From positions 1,674,001 to 1,738,000 of the forward strand of contig NZ_BLKZ01000001.1 in assembly GCF_010723575.1 (NCBI RefSeq): DNA of 64,000 bases, given 5' to 3'. Below the pieces are notes generated by a model, which was given only the letters and a program-made list of their open reading frames with translations, searched no databases and had not been told where the DNA came from. The translations under genes were made by a program, and so were the position numbers. Each line of letters begins with the position of its first letter. Positions within the stretch are counted from its first letter, which is position 1. Shown piece after piece: positions 32,457 through 39,759 of this stretch. The DNA is from Mycobacterium bourgelatii. GTDB lineage: Bacteria > Actinomycetota > Actinomycetes > Mycobacteriales > Mycobacteriaceae.

Positions 32457-34139
32457 CTCGATTTTTCGTCGAGGGTGATTTCGGTCGGACTTGGCGATGG
32501 GGTGCGTGGTGTCTGGGGTTTGTGTGGTTTAGGGCGTGTTGGGGTTGTCCCGTGTCGCCGGGTTGGCGGGCTTTCCCAGGGCCGGTGGTCTTTCGTGCTC
32601 GGTTGGTCAGCTGGGTTGTCGGTCAACCGAAGGCGGTGCGGATGTGTTGCCATGCGGTGGCGATGGCTGCGGCCCATCGCCAGGTGGCGTCGATGCGTAG
32701 TCGGGTTCGGCGGGCGCCGCGGGTGATGCGGGCTGCGACGTGCAGGACTCGGTAGCGGAAGGTAGCGATCTCGGCACGGGTCAGGCCGGGGTGGCCGGTG
32801 AATCCGATGAGCTGGCACCAGGTGACCAGATCGGCTGCGGCCAAGACGATTTCCAGCCAGGCGGCGTTGGCGTCGAATGCCTGACACGGCAGGTTGCGCA
32901 GGCCGGTGGCTTTGAGTTCGCGGATGCGGTCTTCGACGCGGGCGTGTTGGCGGTGGCGTAGTTCCAGACCTGCCACCTGGCCGGCGACCACACCGGGCGG
33001 TGTGTCGGTGATGAACGCGGTGACCCGCATCCCGTCGGCGTCGGTGAACCGCAACTGCGCACCCGGATGGGGCCTTTCCTTGCGCAGGATCAGCCGGGTC
33101 CCCGCCGCCACGATGACAGGTTGACCAGGTTGGTGGCCTCGGCGACCCAGGCGCCCTCGCGGATACCACCGTCGGTGTCGATCGCCGGATACCAGCACTG
33201 CCCGATGTTGAGAGTGTCCACAGCGTCCTGCACCCGCCAATCCACGGGTAGCCGAAGGAGAACCCCACGCCGCGGCGCGGCAGGCGTCGGCGAAGTCGTG
33301 GGTGGCCCCGGCGGTGTCGCAGCGCACCAGCACCGCCGGCTTGTCGGGGTCGTCGCGATGATCGGGGTCCGGCCGCCATCGCGCCGGCAGGTCGCCAGTG
33401 CCTGCGCTAGGACACTGACGTGGTCAGCTGCGGTGTTGGAGCCCGCGCCACCGGGGCGCAGTAGGCCGGCCAGCGCTTCCCCGCCGGCGATCTCGGGGCG
33501 GTCCACGAAGGCCAGCAGCGGGTGGTGACCGTAGGTCTTTTCCAGGTCGCCCTGCCTTCTCCTTGTTATCGGAATGATCGAGGACCAGGGTGGCGTCGAT
33601 GTCGATGTGCAACCAGCCACCCGGTGCGGGGGCGGCGCCGGCGGCCCAGGCTGCGCGGGCCGCAGCCCGGGCGGCACGCACCCGCGGTAGGTGCGAAGCA
33701 TCGATGCGCTCATCGATTAGCCGCCACATCGTGGTCGTGGAGGCTTTGGCACCCAGGACATGCTCACGGTCGCCGCACAGTTGTCCGACCGCGTCGATGC
33801 AGTCCGCCCCATCGGCGACCGCGGCAGCCAGATCAGCGAACACCTCCCGGGCGCATACACCCACGGGCCCCGGTAGGTATCTGCCAACGCGGCGGTGACC
33901 TGCGCCGATAACCCGCTGCGGTCCGCGAGCTCACGCACCATGGCCATCCCGGCATGCGACACGACACCATAACCGTCGGCGGAAACTTTCACCCGCGACC
34001 CGACCGCGATATTCTTCACCTGCGAGGTGCCTTCCCGCTGGAACGACTGAACCCGTAGAGAAGTCCAATTATTCCTTGCAGGACAGGCACTTTCGCATAT
34101 CTACACCCCGAAACTCACAACGTTTCACGAAAAATCCGG
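32457..34139. mobile_element. IS1380-family-like insertion sequence (about 1.68 kb)
   Basis: Bounded by GTTAGC at 32451-32456 and again at 34140-34145, the expected target duplication (true length could be 4-6 bases). The inner ends are CTCGATTTTTCG on the left and, reversed, CCGGATTTTTCG on the right, matching in 10 of 12 positions. A decayed transposase on the minus strand fills most of it; about 160 bases at the left and 120 at the right show no gene. The left end also forms a CCTCGA/TCGAGG hairpin. Confidence 0.8.
32623..34019 (-). pseudogene. IS1380-type transposase, frameshifted
   Basis: The protein can be followed only by changing frame several times. Start is ATG 34019 (NIAVGSRVKVSADGYGVVSH). 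Then come REVFADLAAAVADGADCIDA, the DDE-region text HIDIDATLVLDHSDNKEKAG, YGHHPLLAFVDRPEIAGGEA, VLVRCDTAGATHDFADACRA, LPVDWRVQDAVDTLNIGQCW and, in the last frame, RHRQHARVEDRIRELKATGL to the stop at 32623. These are typical IS1380 transposase blocks. At least five frame changes occur, so it cannot be active as given, unless the sequence has many indel errors here. Confidence 0.85.
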
Positions 34140-34722
34140 GTTAGCGCGCGGCTCAATTGATCGTGTCGCGCCAGAGGGCCAAGGACTGCCGATCGGTACG
34201 ACCGAGGTCATCGTCCGCGTGTCGAAAGCCGTTGGGACGCCTGGTGCGTTACCGGATGCCGTCGGTTTTGCGCTGCGCTTGCCACCGCAGCATTCCGGAG
34301 AAAAGCCGTGGGACGCATTGTTGGTCACGGCCGGTTCTAACCCGTTGGCCAGGATTGTCGCGCTGCGGCCGGTCGGTTCGTGGTCCGGACACACCATGAC
34401 GAACCTCATGCCGCTGCAGTATCAGGGCCACAATTGGTGGTTGCGGGCCCGCATCGCCACCGATATAGCCGGCCCAGGCTTGTCGGTGGACAATTTCCGC
34501 AATTGCCTGGAAAGCGGCGAAATAGAGGTAACGCTCGATCAAGCCTGCGGCACGGGCGGTTTCACTTCGCTGGTGCGGATCACGTTGACCGAGGCCATCC
34601 CGCCCGACTCCGACGTGTCATTCGACCCGGTGCTGAACACGGCCCCCGGAGTGAAGCTGTTCCCGGGATGGCTCGCCGACCTGCGCGCAAGTGCATACGC
34701 GCGCAGTCGCGACGGCAGGGAC

Positions 34723-34775
34723 GGCGGTTAGCCCACGGCGGTTAGCCCCGAGACAGGCGGTTAACCCCGAGACAC
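34723..34775 (+). repeat. Three short direct repeats GGCGGTTAgCCC
   Basis: GGCGGTTAGCCC occurs at 34723 and 34737, and GGCGGTTAACCC at 34756; the last two are followed by CGAGACA. The first copy contains the TAG stop of the catalase-related gene. Probably slipped-strand duplication; no function suggested. Confidence 0.7.
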
Positions 34776-34789
34776 AACGAGGAGACACA

Positions 34790-34822
34790 ATGGGCCCAGC
34801 CGTGAATTACGGCTGGGCCCAT
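34790..34822. terminator. Perfect 14-base stem hairpin between convergent genes
   Basis: ATGGGCCCAGCCGT (34790-34803), loop GAATT, then ACGGCTGGGCCCAT (34809-34822). GAGAC before and GTCTC after can extend the stem across a small internal loop. It lies between the plus-strand catalase-related gene and the minus-strand mbp1-like gene, so it could stop transcription from both sides. No U-run, as is common in mycobacteria. Confidence 0.7.
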
Positions 34823-34837
34823 CGTCTCGGTGAGAAG

Positions 34838-35071
34838 TTACTGATTGGCCTTCTGGCGCTTGGCTGCGGCCTTCGCGCCGGCGCGAGCCGATTCGGCTTC
34901 GGCTTCACGCTTGGCGGCCTCTTTCTGCGCATCGGCCTTGTCCTGCTGTGCTTTTGCTTCGTCAGCCAACCGCTGGTTACCGGTCACCAACCCGATGATT
35001 TGCTTCACCAGGCCTTTGGCGCCTTCGACAACGCTGCTGACGGCTTCTAGGGGTCCACTTTTTTGTGCCAT
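34838..35071 (-). CDS. Microaggregate-binding protein 1 (mbp1)-like small protein
   Basis: 77 residues: MAQKSGPLEAVSSVVEGAKG, then LVKQIIGLVTGNQRLADEAK, then a long charged helix AQQDKADAQKEAAKREAEAE. Resembles CsbD/mbp1-type stress proteins of mycobacteria. Highly helical, rich in Ala, Lys and Glu, no signal or membrane segment, likely a coiled coil. Cellular role unclear; related genes are general-stress genes in other bacteria. Isolated minus-strand gene ending at the hairpin. Confidence 0.8.
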   Translation of the reverse strand: MAQKSGPLEAVSSVVEGAKGLVKQIIGLVTGNQRLADEAKAQQDKADAQKEAAKREAEAESARAGAKAAAKRQKANQ

Positions 35072-35234
35072 GGTTTAACGGTTCCCATCCAGATCGGGCT
35101 AGAAACGTCCGGTAGCCGCGCCGCCTGCTCCCCGATACCGAGTGAACCCGCTTGAACTGCTCAAACGGCAACGATCGTGATTGTCGTCTCATCCGGTCTG
35201 TTTGGAAGGGCGGACGCGGGGTATTTGCGAGGCT

Positions 35235-35477
35235 GTGACTGTCAAGTCGGTATCGAGCCGCGTGTGGCGCGGTGAGCAGAAGGTGTTGCGGCTGCAGCGG
35301 CGGCTATGGATTCTTCAGCTGGCTTTCTGGCCGGCCCTGATAACCGGGACCGCTCTCGTAGGTGTGGTCGCGTTTCGGCGCTGGCAACGGCAGCCTGCCA
35401 CGGCACCCGCCGACGCTTCCGATGCAGGAGCTTCAGACGCCTCCGGCGCGCCGGGTGATTCGAATCCCTTGCCTTAG
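35235..35477 (+). CDS. Hypothetical single-pass membrane protein
   Basis: 80 residues from GTG 35235 (VTVKSVSSRVWRGEQKVLRL). A single helix WILQLAFWPALITGTALVGVV spans the membrane, preceded by basic residues, so the N-terminus is probably inside. The tail is Ala/Asp/Pro-rich (ATAPADASDAGASDASGAPG) and likely disordered. An earlier in-frame start at 35181 is possible. Its stop overlaps the convergent next gene by 4 bases. No family recognised; moderately sure that it is a gene. Confidence 0.5.
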   Translation: MTVKSVSSRVWRGEQKVLRLQRRLWILQLAFWPALITGTALVGVVAFRRWQRQPATAPADASDAGASDASGAPGDSNPLP

Positions 35478-35878
35478 TCAGGTTTCTTGGCCTTCTTGAG
35501 CGCCGCAACCAGTCCGTCGGTATCCGCGACGGTCACGGTCAGCGCCGAATGGTTCTTGAACCCGATCACGCGAGGAAGCGGCGGATCGAAGTGAACGCAC
35601 ACGCCCGCTTCGGTATTCGTCCCGAAGGTCAGTCCGTCGTCGACGAAGGACAGCCGCGGTCCAACGGCGGTCCACCACCGGTAGGGGCCGGTGACATGCG
35701 CATCCTGGACGTTCGCGAGCGGCGCCTCGGCGCGAAACGGGCCGTAGCGCGCCACGAATCTTCCGTCGTCGGTCAGCGTGACTCCCTGGGTTCCCCAGCG
35801 AAAAGGCAGCCACAACGGCGCTACCCGGGCTTCGTAACGGTACGGAAAGTGAAGGCCCTGCTCGGTTTCGGAAGTCAT
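35474..35878 (-). CDS. Conserved mycobacterial hypothetical protein
   Basis: 134 residues, beta-rich and soluble: FPYRYEARVAPLWLPFRWGT, VTLTDDGRFVARYGPFRAEA, LANVQDAHVTGPYRWWTAVG, then LTFGTNTEAGVCVHFDPPLP. The last part (NHSALTVTVADTDGLVAALK) is typical of a PH-like or similar small beta fold ending in a helix. Function unknown. ATG 35878 begins MTSETEQGLHF. It stands alone between a membrane protein gene and the epimerase gene. Confidence 0.75.
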   Translation of the reverse strand: MTSETEQGLHFPYRYEARVAPLWLPFRWGTQGVTLTDDGRFVARYGPFRAEAPLANVQDAHVTGPYRWWTAVGPRLSFVDDGLTFGTNTEAGVCVHFDPPLPRVIGFKNHSALTVTVADTDGLVAALKKAKKPD

Positions 35879-35989
35879 CTGTACGGCTCCATTCGCTGAC
35901 CGAGGCCTACGAACGAAGGGCCCCTAAGGAATCCTCGACCAACGGGAGCGGTTCGGCAAGCGATCGCCTCGCCCACTGGTCGGGCTTCG

Positions 35990-37342
35990 TCACCTGTTGC
36001 GGCCAAGCAAGTGACGCAACGCCGAATCGAGTTCCGGCCAGCGGAATCGGTGCCCGGCTTGGGCCAGCCGGTGCGGCTCCACCCGTTGACTGGCGCAGGC
36101 CAGCTCGCGAGCGCCCTGCTCACCGAGCAAGACCCTGGGGCCCAGCGCCGGCACCGGCAGCACCGCCGGACGCCGCAGTGCCTTGGCCAGGGACCGCGTG
36201 TAGTCGGCATTGCGAACCGGTTGAGGGGCAACGGCATTCACCGGACCTGTCAGGGTGGTGTCCCAGAGCGCGCGGTGGTACACATCGATCAGGTCGTCGA
36301 TGCCGATCCAGGACAGCCACTGTTGACCGTTGCCCAGCCGGCCGCCGAGCCCGGCGCTGAACAGGGGACGCATCAGCCGCAGTGTCCCGCCGGCGGGGGA
36401 TTGCACGATGCCGGTGCGCACCCGGACCACCCGCGCCTTCTGCTCGGCCGGCGTCGTCGCCTCTTCCCACTCGGCAACGACGTCGGCCAGAAACCCGTCG
36501 CCGCGATCGCTGTCCTCGGACAGGGTTTCGTCGCCGCGGTCGTGCCCGTAGTACCCGATCGCCGACGCGCAGACGAACACTTTGGGCCCGTCGGAGGTGC
36601 GTGCCACGAGTTCGGCGAGCCGGCGTGTCGGCCCAATCCGGCTGTCGCGGATGGTATTTCGGTGCTTGTCGGTGAACCGCCCGGCTATCGATGCCCCGGC
36701 CAGGTGAACGACCGCGTCAACGCCGGCAAGCAAGTCCGGGTCCGGATGATCCGGATCCCAACGGCGTTCCTGCGAGGACTGCGGCTGGTGGCGGACAAGA
36801 CGGATGACGCGGTGCCCTCCGGTGCTCAGAAACGCTGTCAGCGCCGTCCCGACCAGCCCCGAAGCGCCCGTCACAGCGATCGACAACGGCATCAAGCCTT
36901 GCTCGGCGGCGAGTTGGTGCGCGGCCAGGTCGTCGGCGAGTTGGCGGTGGCGGTACGCGAACATCGGCCGCAAGGCGCGGGCAGGTACGGGAGTGTCCAG
37001 CCGGTCGATGACCCTGGTCCGGTTCGGCCCGGCGTCTTCGAAAAGGTGGGTGTGGCGCCAGCGCCGGATGATCCGGGGCGGCAGCGACGCCAGGCCATCG
37101 CTGCTGAGATCGTCCACGAAACATGTTGGCGGATCGTACGAACCGGCCTGATGTTGGGCGATCCAGCGTAAGCCCCCCGGCAGCGCGAGGATTGCCCGTC
37201 CGTCCTTGAGCGACTCAGCCTCGCTGACCAGACGCAGCGGCTGCCACGGCGGCGACAGCCGGGTGAAGGCGCCCGGGCGCGCGTGCCAGTCGAATACGTC
37301 GTCGCGCGCCGCATCGACCACGGTCGCATATTCCAGCCCCAT
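35990..37342 (-). CDS. SRPBCC domain fused to TIGR01777-type SDR epimerase
   Basis: 450 residues from ATG 37342. Residues 1-150 are a START-like lipid-pocket domain (MGLEYATVVDAARDDVFDWH, then RWRHTHLFEDAGPNRTRVID). From about 155 an atypical SDR follows: SIAVTGASGLVGTALTAFLS, VVHLAGASIAGRFTDKHRNT, CASAIGYYGHDRGDETLSED, and a C-terminal DUF1731-like end, PVPALGPRVLLGEQGARELA. Substrate unknown. Divergent from the next SDR gene with 63 bases between starts. Confidence 0.85.
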   Translation of the reverse strand: MGLEYATVVDAARDDVFDWHARPGAFTRLSPPWQPLRLVSEAESLKDGRAILALPGGLRWIAQHQAGSYDPPTCFVDDLSSDGLASLPPRIIRRWRHTHLFEDAGPNRTRVIDRLDTPVPARALRPMFAYRHRQLADDLAAHQLAAEQGLMPLSIAVTGASGLVGTALTAFLSTGGHRVIRLVRHQPQSSQERRWDPDHPDPDLLAGVDAVVHLAGASIAGRFTDKHRNTIRDSRIGPTRRLAELVARTSDGPKVFVCASAIGYYGHDRGDETLSEDSDRGDGFLADVVAEWEEATTPAEQKARVVRVRTGIVQSPAGGTLRLMRPLFSAGLGGRLGNGQQWLSWIGIDDLIDVYHRALWDTTLTGPVNAVAPQPVRNADYTRSLAKALRRPAVLPVPALGPRVLLGEQGARELACASQRVEPHRLAQAGHRFRWPELDSALRHLLGRNR

Positions 37343-37405
37343 CAACCCGACGTTACCGACGGACGCGTTGGCACGGGGTCCGGCGTCTGGGGCAATCTGG
37401 TCTGC

Positions 37406-38413
37406 ATGGGTGTTCGTAACGGGATACTTTCCTTGCTCGACACCGCGGTGGACACCGCGCTCGACCGGACCGTCGTCCCCGGGTACTCGCGAATCGGCTA
37501 CCGGGTGCGGCGAGCCGGCTGGCCGGCTGATCCCCCGGAGGGGGCGCTCCGCGGTCGCACCGCGCTGGTCACCGGCGCCAATCGCGGGCTCGGCAAGGCG
37601 ATCGCCGAGGGTTTGGCTCGGCTGGGCGCGACCGTGCTGCTGACGGTGCGCGATCGGGAAAAGGGCGAACAGGCGCGGGCGGAGATCATCGCCGACGACC
37701 CGGACGCGCTGGTCCAGGTGGAAGTCTGCGACGTGTCCGACTTGGGTGGCGTGCAGATCTTTGCCACGGATCTGATGCGGCGGATTCCGCGGCTCGACGT
37801 GCTCATCCATAACGCCGGCGTGCTGCCGGAGAGCCGCACCGAGACCGTCGACAGGCACGAGGTGACGCTGGCCACCCACGTGTTGGGCCCGATGCTGCTG
37901 ACCGAATGTCTGGTCCCGGTTCTGGCGGAATCCGGCGACGCTCGGGTGATCCTGGTGTCCTCGGGCGGGATGTACACCCAATCGTTGCCCGTTGCCGACC
38001 CGGAATACCGCTACGGGCGATACCGGGGCACCACGGCGTATGCACGAACGAAACGCCTGCAGGTGGCGTTCACCCCGATCCTGGCCCAGCGCTGGGCGCC
38101 GCACCACATCGGGGTGTACGCCATGCATCCCGGGTGGGCCGATACGCCCGGCGTGGCCGCGGCGCTGCCGCGTTTCCGAAGCCTCACCGGACGGTTGTTG
38201 CGGACCCCCGAAGAGGGGGCCGATACCGCCATCTGGCTCGCCGCGACCGACCCGGCGCCGCCCACCGGTGGTTTTTGGCACGACCGCCGGCCCCGTCCTC
38301 AGCACTACCTACCGCTGACCGGGTACAGCAACCGCGACCGCGACATCGTCTGGCGCTACTGCGCCGGAGTGGTCGGATTGGACGAACCCAGCGGGATGCC
38401 CTCCTGGCTCTGA
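37406..38413 (+). CDS. Short-chain dehydrogenase/reductase (DHRS12-like)
   Basis: 335 residues from ATG 37406. After a 50-residue N-terminal extension comes the cofactor motif ALVTGANRGLGKAIAEGLAR, then DVLIHNAGVLPESR, VSSGGMYTQSLPV (catalytic Ser) and GTTAYARTKRLQVAFTPILA (Tyr and Lys of YxxxK). The set Asn-Ser-Tyr-Lys is complete, so an NAD(P)-dependent oxidoreductase is expected. Substrate unknown; DHRS12-type relatives also have the N-terminal extension. It is convergent with the glycosyltransferase gene, 4 bases apart, at the right edge of the island. Confidence 0.87.
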   Translation: MGVRNGILSLLDTAVDTALDRTVVPGYSRIGYRVRRAGWPADPPEGALRGRTALVTGANRGLGKAIAEGLARLGATVLLTVRDREKGEQARAEIIADDPDALVQVEVCDVSDLGGVQIFATDLMRRIPRLDVLIHNAGVLPESRTETVDRHEVTLATHVLGPMLLTECLVPVLAESGDARVILVSSGGMYTQSLPVADPEYRYGRYRGTTAYARTKRLQVAFTPILAQRWAPHHIGVYAMHPGWADTPGVAAALPRFRSLTGRLLRTPEEGADTAIWLAATDPAPPTGGFWHDRRPRPQHYLPLTGYSNRDRDIVWRYCAGVVGLDEPSGMPSWL

Positions 38414-38417
38414 CGGC

Positions 38418-39662
38418 CTACCGGTCGGGGAGTGCGTGCTCGACGATGGGCAACCGGGGCTGTGGTTGGCGCTCGCCGCGCTTGGCCGCCAGGTAGACCT
38501 GCGCGGTCTCCTTCGCCACGGTCTGCCACGCGAAATCCGCGGTAAGCCGTTCCCGGGCCGCGCGCGCACGCCGTTGCGCGGCTGCCGGATCGTCCAGCAC
38601 CGAACGCACCGCCACCGCCAGTGCCGCGACATCGCGAGGGGGGCAAGACACTCCGGTCTGTCCGTTGATCACCGCTTCACCCAGGCCGCCGATATTGGAC
38701 GTCACCAACGGCGTCCCGGCCGCGGCGGCCTCCAGCGCCACCAGACCGAACGGCTCGTAGTGGCTGGGCAGTACGGCCGCATCGGCCCGGTGCAACACGG
38801 CAAGCAGTTCGTCGTGACCGAGGTGCCCGACGAACCGGGTTGCCTTGAGCACCTTGTGTTTACGGGCCTGTTCGAGCAGCCACTCCTGCTGGGTGCCCTC
38901 CCCGGCGATGGTCAGCGTGGTACCCGGGTGGTGACGCCGGATTCGGGGCAGCGCGGCAATGGCGTCCTGTACGCCCTTTTCGTATTCCAGCCGTCCCAAG
39001 AACAGCAACTCGGGTGGTCCGGTGCGCTTGCGGCGCGGGGCGAACGGCCAGCGTGCCGCGTCAATGCCGTTGCGGATCACCGTGATCTGCGCCAAACCCG
39101 GACCGAAGAGTTCGGAGATCTCGTCGTGCATCGAGGCCGAACACGTGATCAGCGAATCGGATTCACGCGCCAGCCACGACTCGATGGCGTGCACCTGACG
39201 GCTGATGGCGCCGCTGACCCAGCCGGAATGCCGACCGGCCTCCGTCGCGTGCATGGTGGTAACCATTGGCACGTCATAGAACTGGGCAAGCGCGATGGCC
39301 GGATGCGCGACCAGCCAGTCGTGCGCATGCACCACGTCCGGTCGCCATGGGCGGTCACTGCCGTGTCTCTTGAGGGACATGCCGGCGCGGATCATGGCGT
39401 GGCCCATCGCCAGCGTCCAGGCCATCATGTCGCTGCCGAAGGTAAATTCGTGCGGATCCTGAGCGGCCGCGATCACCCGCACACCCTCGCTGATCTCATC
39501 CGACGACGGGTGCGTGCTGGGATCGGTGCCGGTGGGTCTGCGGGACAGCACGACGACGTCGTGGCCCGCCTCGGCAAGGGCGGTCGACAGGTGGTGGACA
39601 TGCCGGCCCAGGCCGCCGATGACGACCGGCGGGTACTCCCAAGAAACCATCAAAATCTTCAT
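38418..39662 (-). CDS. GT4 glycosyltransferase of alpha-1,4-glucan/MGLP synthesis (Rv3032-like)
   Basis: 414 residues, the same length as M. tuberculosis Rv3032, an alpha-1,4-glucosyltransferase that elongates methylglucose lipopolysaccharide and glycogen-like glucans from nucleotide-glucose. The start MKILMVSWEYPPVVIGGLGR contains the KxGGL-type sugar-acceptor loop. The donor site has FLGRLEYEKGVQDAIAALPR and PSHYEPFGLVALEAAAAGTP with the EX7E motif. Cytoplasmic. A palindromic spacer of 97 bases separates it from the GH57 gene upstream. Confidence 0.92.
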   Translation of the reverse strand: MKILMVSWEYPPVVIGGLGRHVHHLSTALAEAGHDVVVLSRRPTGTDPSTHPSSDEISEGVRVIAAAQDPHEFTFGSDMMAWTLAMGHAMIRAGMSLKRHGSDRPWRPDVVHAHDWLVAHPAIALAQFYDVPMVTTMHATEAGRHSGWVSGAISRQVHAIESWLARESDSLITCSASMHDEISELFGPGLAQITVIRNGIDAARWPFAPRRKRTGPPELLFLGRLEYEKGVQDAIAALPRIRRHHPGTTLTIAGEGTQQEWLLEQARKHKVLKATRFVGHLGHDELLAVLHRADAAVLPSHYEPFGLVALEAAAAGTPLVTSNIGGLGEAVINGQTGVSCPPRDVAALAVAVRSVLDDPAAAQRRARAARERLTADFAWQTVAKETAQVYLAAKRGERQPQPRLPIVEHALPDR

Positions 39663-39684
39663 CCACGGCCCCCGTCCTCGCGTC

Positions 39685-39744
39685 GCGAGCGTGCGCAAAA
39701 TGCCATGCCCAGCGGCGTGTCGCTGGCACGACACGCACGCTCGC
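39685..39744. repeat. Nested palindromic (REP-like) unit
   Basis: GCGAGCGTGCG (39685-39695) pairs with CGCACGCTCGC (39734-39744); within the spacer TGCCA pairs with TGGCA and AGCG with CGCT, giving a long nested hairpin. It lies between the GH57 and GT4 genes. GCGAGCG followed by CGCAAAAT also occurs after gatA near 57.1 kb, so it may be an interspersed element or a partial terminator. Confidence 0.5.
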
Positions 39745-39759
39745 GGGTGGTGGTGAACG

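Larger units (their letters stand above)
32353..34731 (+). pseudogene. Catalase-related protein gene interrupted by an insertion sequence
   Basis: Two parts of one gene. Left: GTG 32353 to 32456, reading SVSELSISDLVAKPFQWGSA and ending HPVGVLA. Right: 34146 to TAG 34731, reading RGSIDRVAPEGQGLPIGTTE and VSKAVGTPGALPDAVGFALR. Removing the element and one copy of GTTAGC joins them in frame as a 229-residue protein (…HPVGVLARGSIDRV…). The family looks like the small catalase-related proteins often annotated as phosphodiesterase in actinobacteria; function unproven. It would be translationally coupled to the SRPBCC gene by GTGA. The right half could be translated alone from GTG 34219. Confidence 0.75.

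Noticed and set aside
32446..34109. GGGGTGT at 32446 and ACACCCC at 34103 as ends of the insertion sequence
   Set aside because: These 7-mers are not bordered by a target repeat, while GTTAGC plus the GATTTTTCG ends a few bases away explain both borders and restore the broken gene.
35990..38305. 771-codon minus-strand open frame covering the SDR gene
   Set aside because: Only its 3' 450 codons are the epimerase; the upstream part is antisense to the SDR gene and has shadow-type composition.
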